NCBI RefSeq assembly: GCF_024734385.1
Contig: NZ_JANHAP010000002.1
Location: 248,001 to 312,000, forward strand
From: Dasania sp. GY-MA-18
GTDB lineage: Bacteria > Pseudomonadota > Gammaproteobacteria > Pseudomonadales > Dasaniaceae
Direction: 5' to 3'
Length of the DNA stretch: 64,000 bases
The notes beneath the pieces were generated by a model. The model was not told the DNA's origin. It saw only the letters and a program-made list of their open reading frames with translations, and ran no database searches. This document shows positions 28,317-37,191 of this stretch, in pieces. Numbering within the stretch: position 1 is the stretch's first letter; every line of letters begins with the position of its first letter. A program made the position numbers and the translations under genes.

Positions 28317-29741
28317 ATGGACATAGGTTTAACAGAAAGTAATTATATTGATGGTCGCTGGGTTTCAAATAATATTGAACAGTGGTTTACCATTGTTTCT
28401 CCATCAGATGAAAGGCCACTAGGCCGCTTACCGCTGAGCAATGCAGAAGTTGTTGATCAGGCGGTTGCTGCTGCTAAGCGCGCTTTTCCCTCTTTTAGTC
28501 AAACAGATAAGGCCACTAGACTTGCTCTGCTTGAGAAGATTTTAACTATCTATACGCGTCGATATGAAGAAATGGCACAAGCCATTTCTTGTGAAATGGG
28601 GGCGCCAATCAGTATGTCTAGAAATGCGCAGGTTGCTGTAGGTAGTGGCCTGTTGAAAAGTATTAGTGCGACGCTGGCGTCTTTTGATTTTGTTAGCCAG
28701 CGTGATTCGGCAGAAATTCGCAAAGAGCCTATTGGTGTCGCTGGTTTGATTACCCCCTGGAATTGGCCTATGAACCAAATCGTTGCCAAGGTGGGGGCTG
28801 CAATTGCTGCTGGCTGCTGTATGGTATTAAAGCCTAGTGAATATGCGCCTTACAGTGCAGCTTTATTTGCAGAAATTCTAGATGAAGCCGGAGTGCCCGC
28901 TGGCGTTTTTAATTTGGTGCAAGGTAATTACATAGCTGGGGCTGCATTAACGCGACACCCTGATGTGGACTTAATATCGATTACCGGGTCTACACGCGCC
29001 GGCGTTGAGGTAGCTACTGCAGCAGCCCCAACTATAAAACGGGTAACCCAGGAATTAGGAGGTAAGTCACCTTATGTGATTTTACCCGGTTCAGATATTG
29101 TATCGGCAGTCAGTCACTGTGTTGAGCGCTGTTTTTATAATAGTGGCCAATCCTGTAATGCACCCACACGATTGCTAGTACATAGTGACGATTATGATCA
29201 GGTAGTGACTACTGCAAAAGCTGTGGCTGATAAGATGAAGGTGGGGGACCCTGCAGATGAGAGCACTATACTTGGCCCCTTAGTTAACGAGCAGCAATTC
29301 GAGCGTGTTTGTCATTACATAGCGAGAGGTAAAGAAGAGGGGGCTAGCGTTATAGTTGGCGGGCATCCGTCTAGGCTTGCGGGTTTTGCTAAAGGTTACT
29401 ATGTCGCACCTACCATTTTTGGTGATGTAGAAAGCACCATGTCCATTGCACGGGAAGAAATATTTGGCCCTGTGTTATGTATTTTACGTTATGACACTGT
29501 GGCCGATGCTGTAGCGATGGCAAATGATACAGAGTTCGGTTTGTCAGCTTATCTTTTTGCTAAAACCAGTGCCGAAGCGAAAGAGCTGGCCCCCAGCATA
29601 CGTGCGGGCATGGTGCACATTAACGGGGCGGCAGCTGCGCTTGATTTGCCTTTTGGCGGTTTTAAAAAATCCGGCAACGGCCGTGAACGGGGTATTTGGG
29701 GGATTGAAGAGTATCTTGAGGTAAAAGCGGTATTTTACTAA
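28317..29741 (+). CDS. NAD(P)-dependent aldehyde dehydrogenase
   Basis: A 474-residue ALDH-superfamily enzyme oxidising an aldehyde to its acid in the cytosol. The ATG at 28317 gives the normal family length and begins MDIGLTESNYIDGRWV; an upstream GTG would add 49 odd residues. Seen: TPWNWPMNQI (cofactor binding), the catalytic base Glu246 in QELGGKSP, the nucleophile Cys280 in NSGQSCNAPTR and EEIFGPVL. In this block it could oxidise the semialdehyde made by the aminotransferase at 33863 (malonate, succinate or adipate semialdehyde-like); the exact substrate is not readable. A LysR gene follows after 128 bp on the same strand. Confidence 0.93.
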   Translation: MDIGLTESNYIDGRWVSNNIEQWFTIVSPSDERPLGRLPLSNAEVVDQAVAAAKRAFPSFSQTDKATRLALLEKILTIYTRRYEEMAQAISCEMGAPISMSRNAQVAVGSGLLKSISATLASFDFVSQRDSAEIRKEPIGVAGLITPWNWPMNQIVAKVGAAIAAGCCMVLKPSEYAPYSAALFAEILDEAGVPAGVFNLVQGNYIAGAALTRHPDVDLISITGSTRAGVEVATAAAPTIKRVTQELGGKSPYVILPGSDIVSAVSHCVERCFYNSGQSCNAPTRLLVHSDDYDQVVTTAKAVADKMKVGDPADESTILGPLVNEQQFERVCHYIARGKEEGASVIVGGHPSRLAGFAKGYYVAPTIFGDVESTMSIAREEIFGPVLCILRYDTVADAVAMANDTEFGLSAYLFAKTSAEAKELAPSIRAGMVHINGAAAALDLPFGGFKKSGNGRERGIWGIEEYLEVKAVFY

Positions 29742-29869
29742 ATCATCTTCTACTAATTAGCGCACGGGGGAGGGCTGTAAAGCGGCCTTGCAATTAAGCT
29801 CCTAAATCAATAGTGGTAGACAATTACTAAGGGGGCGTTTATTGTTACCTTTGTGCCAGGAGTTTTTAT

Positions 29870-30910
29870 ATGTCTGACGATAAAATTAATGACCTAACGC
29901 CACCAAGTTCAAACCTACCTACCCGTAAGTCTTTACCGCCTTTTGAAGCGCTGCGAGCTTTTGATGCTGTTGCCCGCTTGGGCGGCGTAAGAAAAGCTGC
30001 CCAGCACCTATGCCGTGATCATGCAGTCGTTAGCCGCCATTTGAAAAGTATAGAGGATTGGACCAGCGCCAAGCTTATAGAGCGTACACCTGCTGGCGCG
30101 GTTTTAACCGAAGATGGCCTACGCTACCATCAAGAAATTTCCCAGGCCATTGATATGATTGCCAATGCGACAGTCGAGTTGATGAAGCATAACAATGTAG
30201 ATCAGGTGCAAGTTTGGAGTATGCCTGGCTTTACCTTGCAGTGGTTAATGGCTCGTTTAGGCAAGTTTGAAAAAGCTTATCCAAGTTTAGATATTGAGCT
30301 ACGACCCACCAATAAAGGCCCTGACTTTGAAAGACGTGAGGCTGATGTAGATATACGATTCTCGCCCTATTATAGGCCTGCGTTAGAGCTACCTGCCTAT
30401 GTACGAGCGTTAGAGATTGCCAGGCCGCCAATTATTGCAGTGGCCAGCCCTGAATATTTACAACGTGAAGAGCCTATAAAAACCCCTGCTGATTTATTGA
30501 ACCATCATTTATTGCATGAGGATGGCTTTGAGCGCTGGCGTGCATGGTTGGCAGCCAATGGCATTGATGAAGATATTGAGCTTTCTGGTCCGCGACTATG
30601 GCAAAGTCACTTAACTCTGGAAGCAGCGCGTCATCACAGTGGTGTGGCTTTAACGAATTATCTAGTTGCCGCTGATGATTTAAAAAATGGCCGCTTACTA
30701 GATGTAGGCGCCAATAATCCAGACTTTAAGAATTTAGCCTTAGGAGCATACTTATTTATTGCACGTGAAGATCGCTGGGACGCTATTCCAATTGATCGTT
30801 TTCGGCGCTGGCTGTTAAAAATGATTAAAGAAGAGTTCCCCGAAGCCATGAACGTTTCAGAGGATGAGTTTATGGTGCATCCCAGCCACCACAAAAACCG
30901 CTATAGTTAA
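29870..30910 (+). CDS. LysR-type transcriptional regulator
   Basis: A 346-residue LysR regulator, GcvA-like. The winged HTH covers about residues 25-90 (FEALRAFDAVARLGGVRKAAQHL, then CRDHAVVSRHLKSIED), followed by a two-lobed effector-binding domain starting near QVQVWSMPGFTLQWLMARLG. The 20-residue hydrophilic N-terminal extension is longer than usual. AGGAG at 7 nt supports the ATG. It lies in the middle of the putative amide/omega-amino-acid block and is the only regulator there, so it is the best candidate to bind the 38-bp elements; this is inference. Confidence 0.92.
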   Translation: MSDDKINDLTPPSSNLPTRKSLPPFEALRAFDAVARLGGVRKAAQHLCRDHAVVSRHLKSIEDWTSAKLIERTPAGAVLTEDGLRYHQEISQAIDMIANATVELMKHNNVDQVQVWSMPGFTLQWLMARLGKFEKAYPSLDIELRPTNKGPDFERREADVDIRFSPYYRPALELPAYVRALEIARPPIIAVASPEYLQREEPIKTPADLLNHHLLHEDGFERWRAWLAANGIDEDIELSGPRLWQSHLTLEAARHHSGVALTNYLVAADDLKNGRLLDVGANNPDFKNLALGAYLFIAREDRWDAIPIDRFRRWLLKMIKEEFPEAMNVSEDEFMVHPSHHKNRYS

Positions 30911-30932
30911 CGCTGCAGCTACTTTATGAATG

Positions 30933-30968
30933 CGCCAGCTAGGGAAGGTTTCTCTAGCTGGCGTTTTT
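30933..30968 (+). terminator. Strong terminator after the LysR gene
   Basis: CGCCAGCTAG (30933-30942) pairs with CTAGCTGGCG (30954-30963), followed by TTTTT. The stem can extend inward through a G-T pair and three more pairs, leaving a tiny loop. It separates the LysR gene from the convergent POT gene. Confidence 0.92.
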
Positions 30969-30978
30969 ATTCGGCCTG

Positions 30979-32355
30979 TTATCTAATAAGTACCTTAAGC
31001 AACGAGCCTTTTAACAATATAATCAGCACTGTACCTGTGGCCACTATAGCGCCGTGCATAAACCAGAAGTTAGCTGGCGAAAGAATTTCTGCATAACGGC
31101 CTAGCCAGCCGCTAAAAATACCGCCAAAGAATATGGCAAGATAATAACAGCCAACCAGTGCTGCGTTGACCGAAGCCGGTGCGGCACGTGATACCAATGC
31201 TAGGGTGGTAGGGCTGGCATATAAAAAACCTATAGAGCAAATAAGATGGAATACAACAGGGTATAGCAGGTTGATAGGAGCTGCATTACTGTTGATCTCG
31301 GAGCTCCCTAACCATAGGCATGCGCCAGCAAAAATAGCACAACCTATGGCTATTTTATTTAAGTCACTGGGCTCTGTTTTTCTAGCAGCTTGTCGTTTCC
31401 AAAGCCATAGCACTACGGGCGCAAATAAAAGCACTGCAAATGTATCCATAGATTGAAACCAGGTTACAGGTATAGTCATGTCAAAAATAACCCGATCTAC
31501 ACGGGCCTGTACCCAAAGAGGATAGGCGTTCCAAACCTGACTTTGTGCCGTCCAGTATAATGCGGTAATGGCCAGTAGAAGGATAATTGATAAAACTAGG
31601 TTTACATCCGATTTACTTAGTTTAGTTTTATCTTTTTGCTTCGTTGTTGGTTTATCTATGGGTAGATGTTGTCGACCACTTAAGTAAATAATCATGCCGA
31701 TAATCATGCCAATACCCGCGGCACCAAATCCGTAATGCCAGCCGTAGAATTCCCCTAGGGTGCCACAGACTAAGGGCGCAGCAAAGGCTCCCACAATAAT
31801 GGCAATGGTGTAGAGCGAATAGCCGGCATCAATACGTGTGTCGTCTTTTTTATACAGGCCGCCAACTTGTGCTGCTAGGTTGCCTTTGAGAAAACCTGAG
31901 CCCAGTATTAAAAAAAGTATGGCAAATAAAAATGCCGCTTCTACAGCCATTAAAAAATGACCAATGGCCATCAGTACCGCGCCAATAATTACCGCTCTTG
32001 TTCTACCTAAGTAACGGTCGCCAATTAACCCACCGAATACAGGCATAAAATATACAAAGCCTATATACAGGCCAACAAATTGGGTAGCTAATGCTTGGGT
32101 CGATAGATTACCGAACACGCTTTCTAGTGCAGCTCTAAATCCGCTAAAGCCTATAACCTGCTCAATAGCACCGGGTTGTAATAGATAACTGGATAGGTAA
32201 AGCACCAGTAGTGCTTGCATTCCATAAAATGAAAATCTTTCCCAGGCTTCAGCGAAAATAATATAACCCAAGCCTTTGGGGTGACCTATAAATGCGGTAT
32301 CGTCTTGCTTCGATATTTTTAGCGTATCGATGCTTGCAGTGATATCAGCGCTCAT
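30979..32355 (-). CDS. POT-family peptide/proton symporter
   Basis: A 458-residue inner-membrane transporter of the proton-dependent oligopeptide (PTR2/POT) family. Seen: FAEAWERFSFYGMQALLVLYL at the start (the conserved ExxERFxYYG-type motif of TM1), GGLIGDRYLGRTRAVIIGA, and 12 or more hydrophobic segments. It would import di- or tripeptides or similar amides with protons. GGAG 5 nt before the ATG supports the start. It lies 41 bp after the serine hydrolase on the same strand, so the two form an operon: import plus intracellular hydrolysis. Confidence 0.92.
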   Translation of the reverse strand: MSADITASIDTLKISKQDDTAFIGHPKGLGYIIFAEAWERFSFYGMQALLVLYLSSYLLQPGAIEQVIGFSGFRAALESVFGNLSTQALATQFVGLYIGFVYFMPVFGGLIGDRYLGRTRAVIIGAVLMAIGHFLMAVEAAFLFAILFLILGSGFLKGNLAAQVGGLYKKDDTRIDAGYSLYTIAIIVGAFAAPLVCGTLGEFYGWHYGFGAAGIGMIIGMIIYLSGRQHLPIDKPTTKQKDKTKLSKSDVNLVLSIILLLAITALYWTAQSQVWNAYPLWVQARVDRVIFDMTIPVTWFQSMDTFAVLLFAPVVLWLWKRQAARKTEPSDLNKIAIGCAIFAGACLWLGSSEINSNAAPINLLYPVVFHLICSIGFLYASPTTLALVSRAAPASVNAALVGCYYLAIFFGGIFSGWLGRYAEILSPANFWFMHGAIVATGTVLIILLKGSLLKVLIR

Positions 32356-32396
32356 TATAACTCCAGAGTGTAACCGTAAATGATTGAAAAGAAGGT

Positions 32397-33638
32397 CTAG
32401 TCACTAGCCAAGGTATCGACAACAGCATTAAAAAAATCGTTATCAATGATATTTTCTGATCCCATGGGTTTGGAGCGCGCACTCCATACCACTATCACAG
32501 TGTTTTTGCTTTGGTTAATATAAATGCGTTGGCCAAAAATACCTCTAGCACTAAAGGCCGCGTCAGTAAACTTGCCGTTGGTATTAGGTACTAACCACCA
32601 CATATAGCCGTAGGGTATTAAGCCACTATTGCTGTTACTAGGGCTAGTTGCTTCCTTAACCCAGTTGTCGGGGAGTAGCTGTTCACCGTTGTGCACACCG
32701 TTATTCATGATAAAAAGACCAAACCTGGCATAATCACGCAGTGTTGCACTGATACCACTGCCTGCAACTTCAAGCCCCTGTGGCGACTCTAGCCACCAAT
32801 AGGCATCTGATTCCATGCCGAGTTTAGACCAAAGCGTTTCGCTGAGATAATCAGCTAGATATTTACCTGTTGCGGCATAAAGTAAGGATCCCACTACTTG
32901 TGTTTCGCCGGTGCTGTAGTTCCAGTGGCTTCCAGGCTCAGTAACTTTAGGTAGTTGAGACATATAACGCAAGATGGAACCTGGTTGTTGGCCTATTTGC
33001 AATTCCAGAACATCACGTCGCTCTGAGTGAGGGTTGGTATGATCTTCATTCCACTGTGCCCCGGATGTCATTTGCAATAGCTGTTTAATAGTAACATCAC
33101 CGTAAGTACCGCCCTGCAATTCAGGTAAATACGTGGTAAGCGCATCATCAATACTGTTTATATAGCCCTGTTTAATGGCGATGCCTACCATAGTTGTGCT
33201 AATGGATTTTGCCATAGACATAGACATCCAGCGGGTTTGTGCATTGTTGCCCAGCTCGTAGTGCTCTAATACCAGTTTATTGTCTTTTAATACCATTAGC
33301 CCCGCCACGCGATTGCGGGAAATATAATCGTAAAGATCATAATGATTGCCATTAGCATAAAAAGAAAAATTTTCCATTTGTTGCTTGCTAGGGGGCAGGG
33401 TATTACTACTGCTTCCCCTGCTTATAATACGCGTTGGAAAAAGCTGGTCAGCGTTTCTGAAGATATCGACTTGCACACCAGGGGGAAGTTTTCCTGCGTA
33501 CGCTCTACGAATCAGTTCATTCTTATCTATGCCAAATTGTTTTTGGTAATCGACTATTGCTGCTGTGCTCGATTTATTTTTTTGCTGTAGAGGCATATCT
33601 TCAAACTCTTGTTCTTTCATAATAACTACACAATACAT
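32397..33638 (-). CDS. Cytoplasmic serine hydrolase, class C beta-lactamase fold, NylB-like
   Basis: A 413-residue beta-lactamase/esterase-family protein without a signal peptide, so cytosolic. The Ser-x-x-Lys motif is Ser141-Met-Ala-Lys144 (WMSMSMAKS) and the Tyr motif is WNYSTGET. Around them, LLQMTSGAQWNEDH, LWSKLGMESDAYWW and GYMWWLVPNTN resemble 6-aminohexanoate-dimer hydrolase (NylB) and its esterase relatives rather than true beta-lactamases. Likely reaction: hydrolysis of a short linear amide or ester imported by the adjacent POT carrier. The start is uncertain; Met7 and Met15 are also possible. A weak 38-bp element lies 46 bp upstream. Confidence 0.85.
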   Translation of the reverse strand: MYCVVIMKEQEFEDMPLQQKNKSSTAAIVDYQKQFGIDKNELIRRAYAGKLPPGVQVDIFRNADQLFPTRIISRGSSSNTLPPSKQQMENFSFYANGNHYDLYDYISRNRVAGLMVLKDNKLVLEHYELGNNAQTRWMSMSMAKSISTTMVGIAIKQGYINSIDDALTTYLPELQGGTYGDVTIKQLLQMTSGAQWNEDHTNPHSERRDVLELQIGQQPGSILRYMSQLPKVTEPGSHWNYSTGETQVVGSLLYAATGKYLADYLSETLWSKLGMESDAYWWLESPQGLEVAGSGISATLRDYARFGLFIMNNGVHNGEQLLPDNWVKEATSPSNSNSGLIPYGYMWWLVPNTNGKFTDAAFSARGIFGQRIYINQSKNTVIVVWSARSKPMGSENIIDNDFFNAVVDTLASD

Positions 33639-33683
33639 GTAGATGACATAACTGAGTATATTGGCTTGCCTTTAGCTGCGGAA

Positions 33684-33721
33684 GTTGCCAACCGTGTCGG
33701 TATCGGTGCACAAATCACACC
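33684..33721 (-). promoter_or_regulatory. Weak copy of the 38-bp element, toward the serine hydrolase
   Basis: Read on the minus strand it keeps the CACC core at the right position and the TTGGCAAC arm (seen on the plus strand as GTTGCCAA), within the same 38-bp span. The left arm is poor (GGTGT). It is 46 bp upstream of 33638. Lower certainty than the other copies. Confidence 0.3.
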
Positions 33722-33747
33722 ATAGCTCGCACAAGTGCCTAGTCAGC

Positions 33748-33785
33748 GTTGCCTAGTTGTCACCAACGTTGTCATGTTTAGCATC
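33748..33785 (+). promoter_or_regulatory. 38-bp element, upstream of the aminotransferase
   Basis: GTTGC-N5-TGTCACC on the left and TTAGCATC on the right (7 of 8 against TTAGCAAC), spanning exactly 38 bp. It ends 77 bp before the aminotransferase ATG. A separate small inverted repeat TTGTC-ATA-GACAA follows at 33822-33834. Confidence 0.55.
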
Positions 33786-33862
33786 TTCTGGCTCGGCTGT
33801 AAGCTACATATACTGCTGTTATTGTCATAGACAAAACACTAAAAATTAAAGAGGAAGCAGTT

Positions 33863-35158
33863 ATGAAGCTCGATGCTCATTGGATGCCTTTTACGGCTAA
33901 TAAAGCATTTAAACAAAGCCCTATACTTATGGAGTCATCCAGTGGTATGCGTTGGCAAACTGAAGAGGGGCAATCCTTTCTCGATATGACGGCAGGGCTT
34001 TGGTGTACAAATTTAGGCCATAGTCGGCAAAAAGTTGCCGAAGCTATGTATGAATCGGCCAAAAAGTTGAGCTATGTGCCTTCATTTAATCTAGGCCATA
34101 GAGCTTCTTTTGAGCTTGCTGAGCGCCTGGTCGCGCATTCTCCTGGTGATATAAACCATGTATTTTTTACCAACTCGGGTTCTGAGGCAATAGACACTGC
34201 ATTAAAGATCGCCATGGCCTACCATAGTGCCAAGGGGCAGTCAGGTCGTAAAATATTTATTGCACGTGAGCGAGCCTATCATGGTGTTAATATTGGTGGC
34301 ACTTCTGTAGGCGGTATAATACATAATAGTCGTCATTTTGATCGCTGGGGGTCTGTTGATCATTTACCCCATACTCATGATTTGGCCAATAATGCTTTTT
34401 CTCGTGGACTGCCTGAGACTGGTGTTGAAAAAGCAAGCGCCCTCAAAGATTTAGTCGCATTGCACGGCGCAGAAAATATTGCTGCTGTTGTAGTTGAGCC
34501 TATCGCAGGTGCCGGTGGGGTGTTACCGCCACCCGTAGGTTATTTAAAAGAGTTACGAAGAATTTGTGATGAGCACGATATATTGTTGATTTTTGATGAA
34601 GTGGTAACCGGCTTTGGTCGTACTGGCTCTTTTACTGCATCTATAGAGTTTGATGTTATCCCCGATATGTACACTTCTGCAAAAGGCTTAACCAGTGGCG
34701 CTGTACCTATGGGAGCAACTTTCTGCAAGGACTTTATTTACGATACCGTGGTTGGCTCTGCTGAAGGCATAGAATTATGGCATGGCTATACTTATTCTGC
34801 TCATCCTATTGCCTGCGCCGCAGCTAATGCCTGCTTAGATATTTACGAAGAGGAATCTTTATTTACTCGCGTTAATTCAGGTATAGGTGCTTATTTTGAA
34901 AATGCGATTCATAGCCTAAGTGATCTTCCTCAAGTTGTTGATATACGTAACTATGGCTTGTTGGGGGCTATAGAATTTGCCCCACAATCTGAGGGCTTGC
35001 CTCTGGGATCCAGGCTGTTCAAAAAATCGATGGAGCAAGGTCTAATGGTACGGGGCGCAGGTGATAGTATCATTCTTTCACCGCCACTGATTATTGAAGA
35101 GCAACATGTTGACGAGTTTGTTGATAAGTTACGTGCTGCCGCCAGGGATATTTTTTAG
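33863..35158 (+). CDS. Class III omega-amino acid:pyruvate aminotransferase
   Basis: A 431-residue PLP enzyme of the omega-amino-acid/beta-alanine:pyruvate transaminase group. Its start, MPFTANKAFK then TAGLWCTNLGHSR, is the signature of that group. NSGSEAIDTALK binds the cofactor phosphate, Asp245 in IFDEVVTGFGRTGSF contacts the pyridine nitrogen, and Lys274 (TSAKGLTSG) forms the Schiff base. It turns an omega-amino acid into a semialdehyde, fitting the dehydrogenase at 28317 as the next step. AGAGGA 8 nt before the ATG supports the start. It has its own promoter region, which carries a 38-bp element, and its own terminator. Confidence 0.93.
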   Translation: MKLDAHWMPFTANKAFKQSPILMESSSGMRWQTEEGQSFLDMTAGLWCTNLGHSRQKVAEAMYESAKKLSYVPSFNLGHRASFELAERLVAHSPGDINHVFFTNSGSEAIDTALKIAMAYHSAKGQSGRKIFIARERAYHGVNIGGTSVGGIIHNSRHFDRWGSVDHLPHTHDLANNAFSRGLPETGVEKASALKDLVALHGAENIAAVVVEPIAGAGGVLPPPVGYLKELRRICDEHDILLIFDEVVTGFGRTGSFTASIEFDVIPDMYTSAKGLTSGAVPMGATFCKDFIYDTVVGSAEGIELWHGYTYSAHPIACAAANACLDIYEEESLFTRVNSGIGAYFENAIHSLSDLPQVVDIRNYGLLGAIEFAPQSEGLPLGSRLFKKSMEQGLMVRGAGDSIILSPPLIIEEQHVDEFVDKLRAAARDIF

Positions 35159-35188
35159 CTTACAGATAAGGCTATACCCTAGTGGCAT

Positions 35189-35224
35189 AATCCTCCTGAC
35201 GCCTCAGCGGCAGGGGGATTTTTT
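35189..35224 (+). terminator. Terminator of the aminotransferase gene
   Basis: AATCCTCCTG (35189-35198) pairs with CAGGGGGATT (35211-35220, one G-T pair), with a small inner GCC/GGC pairing in the loop, and runs into a T-stretch. Confidence 0.85.
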
Positions 35225-35372
35225 ATGCCGCGCTTGTTTCTAATTTATCGGAAGATTTGTACTGCAATTATTAGATATCATTTGAAGCTGGGTGATCAGC
35301 TTTAGACATGTGTTTTGAAAAGCGGGGGGAGAAGTAGGGGGGAGCTGTTCGCCATCCATGGCAACGATTAAG

Positions 35373-36110
35373 TTAAGAGCCTGGCACTATTACGCGATCA
35401 ATATTAGCTTGCATCATACTGGCAATTTTGAGGGCATTTGCATCTTCAGTGCTTGTTAATCCTTGCATGACCTTGCGCATATCTTCTAAATCACGGCTTT
35501 GACCTAAGCGCTTTATCCCTTGCATGCCTGTTACTCGAAAGCGAAAAGCCAGTACGCCTTTGCTGTATTGATCTAATAGTTTGGGGTCGGTATCTTCATA
35601 GCGCCAAGGATCTTTCTCATTGCGCTCCATATGAATGATAGTCGCCTCTAAGACCTTGAGTGTTTCCTCATGATCTTCTATAGGGATAAATTGCCCTTGT
35701 ACCTGTACGGCTACATAACTCCATGTGGGTATTTTAGGCTCTTCCACATACCAGCGTGGCGAGATATACGCATCCGGACCTTGTAGTAGGGCCACAGCTG
35801 GTACCCCTGCTAGTACTGCCGCGCAATGAGGGTTACGTTTTGCAACATGGCCAAAAAATTCTGGGGTCTGCGGTTCACTGTTTTTTACTAATGAATCAGA
35901 TGGCAAGTTTGCATAGATAAGTGGTGTAGCTGTTATTTGCAGCTGTTCTTCAAAACTTGAAAAAAATTGTGCGAAAGGGTTTTCTTTTATATATTCAATT
36001 AACTCACTTTCTTTAGAAAAATCAAAATGTTGTGGGACAAACATATTTTTACCCACATCTTCTAGTGAGCTTGCTAGGATCTTACCTGCGGCAACTTTAG
36101 ATACAGACAT
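35373..36110 (-). CDS. PaiB-like FMN-binding split-barrel protein
   Basis: A 245-residue protein of the PaiB family (annotated FMN-binding negative transcriptional regulator), a split-barrel flavin fold. Seen: MFVPQHFDF near residue 23, HVAKRNPHCAA, GPDAYISPRWYVEEPKIPTWSYVAVQVQG, and a C-terminal helix region with RVTGMQGIKRLGQSR. Family members act as redox-linked regulators or flavin enzymes; a role in amine handling is only suggested by the neighbouring aminotransferase. An AGAGGA ribosome-binding site precedes the ATG. Single gene, after a hairpin that ends the upstream lipoprotein transcript. Confidence 0.86.
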   Translation of the reverse strand: MSVSKVAAGKILASSLEDVGKNMFVPQHFDFSKESELIEYIKENPFAQFFSSFEEQLQITATPLIYANLPSDSLVKNSEPQTPEFFGHVAKRNPHCAAVLAGVPAVALLQGPDAYISPRWYVEEPKIPTWSYVAVQVQGQFIPIEDHEETLKVLEATIIHMERNEKDPWRYEDTDPKLLDQYSKGVLAFRFRVTGMQGIKRLGQSRDLEDMRKVMQGLTSTEDANALKIASMMQANIDRVIVPGS

Positions 36111-36137
36111 ACAACTATCCTCTTACTGATATAAACA

Positions 36138-36164
36138 ATGCTGGCTTAAGTATTAAGCCAGCAT
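36138..36164 (-). terminator. 12-bp palindromic hairpin between lipoprotein and PaiB genes
   Basis: ATGCTGGCTTAA (36138-36149) and TTAAGCCAGCAT (36153-36164) pair perfectly with a 3-nt loop. On the minus strand a weak T-rich stretch follows. It lies about 90 bp after the lipoprotein stop and just before the PaiB ribosome-binding site, so it could be a terminator or an operator. Confidence 0.55.
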
Positions 36165-36255
36165 ATAGAAGTGTAATCTTTAGCCCTTTACGAGCTTCAT
36201 TTTATTAACGCTTTTTAAACAGTTACCAATGGTATTGCTGATTTAAAACTTTAAA

Positions 36256-37191
36256 CTATTGTGTGTTTTCTCTAGGATCATGGCTTAGCATGTTATTGCC
36301 TATGCGCAACAGCGCAGCCTTTTCGTTAACGTTCTTTTGATTATCTGCGATATAGCTATAATCTATATCTATACGTGCTTTTTTATCGACATTAACGCCA
36401 AAGGGCTTATTATGAGTAATGACAGATCGAGAAATTTGTATAGATGATTCATCGCTAGCGTAGATGCCATCATCATGATTTTCTTCGAATACAGAGTCAC
36501 TGATATTGACGTGAGCCTTATCATAGGCGGTGACAGCTGCGGACTCACTGCCGTGAAAATATGAGTGATCAAGATCAATTGAAGATGTTTCATTAGCCCA
36601 AATGCCAAGGTGGCTGTCCGTTACAGTAAGCTTGGTGGCCTTAACCTTCGCGTTACCATAAGTAGTCAGTGACATTTTCTGTATTTTTTTCATAGACACA
36701 TTATCTATTTCAGCCTCGCCATTAATAATAAAAATGCCATGGCCATCGTAGGTGTCATCTTCTTCTATATCCCAGCGAAAATCATTGAGATTAATGTTTT
36801 TAAAGGTAACTTTACTGTTATGAGTAACGAAAGCACTGGCAGCGCCTAGGCTACCATCAATAACTGTTCCAGATTCACCAATTAATTTTAATTCTTTATT
36901 CTCAATTACGGTAAATCCTCGGATTATCAATTCATTGAATGGGATCTCTCTGTATGAGATGGGTTGGTATATTCCAGATTTAAGTATTAGCGTGCTACCT
37001 GTTTGCGCGCTATCTACTGCTTGTTGAATCGCGTTTTCCCCAAAAAAATCGCAGGTGGTATCACTACGTTTTTCTGGGCAAATAATAATATTGTTTTGTT
37101 TTGATGCTATTGTCTCAGTCTTAGATTGTTGCGGGGGGGTACAGGCAATCAATAGCGTACTGGCGATTACTGTATATAAAACTCTTTGCAT
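36256..37191 (-). CDS. Right-handed beta-helix lipoprotein
   Basis: A 311-residue predicted lipoprotein. The frame extends to a TTG at 37230, but the ATG at 37191 has AGG 8 nt before it and starts the lipoprotein signal peptide MQRVLYTVIASTLLIAC (lipid-bearing Cys17). After a short linker come about ten parallel beta-helix rungs (AEIDNVSMKKI, AKVKATKLTVTDSH, SSIDLDHSYFHGSE, AHVNISDSVFEENH and so on), as in pectate-lyase-like and DUF1565-type proteins. No catalytic residues could be assigned. A carbohydrate-binding or structural role at the envelope is possible. Single-gene unit. Confidence 0.78.
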   Translation of the reverse strand: MQRVLYTVIASTLLIACTPPQQSKTETIASKQNNIIICPEKRSDTTCDFFGENAIQQAVDSAQTGSTLILKSGIYQPISYREIPFNELIIRGFTVIENKELKLIGESGTVIDGSLGAASAFVTHNSKVTFKNINLNDFRWDIEEDDTYDGHGIFIINGEAEIDNVSMKKIQKMSLTTYGNAKVKATKLTVTDSHLGIWANETSSIDLDHSYFHGSESAAVTAYDKAHVNISDSVFEENHDDGIYASDESSIQISRSVITHNKPFGVNVDKKARIDIDYSYIADNQKNVNEKAALLRIGNNMLSHDPRENTQ

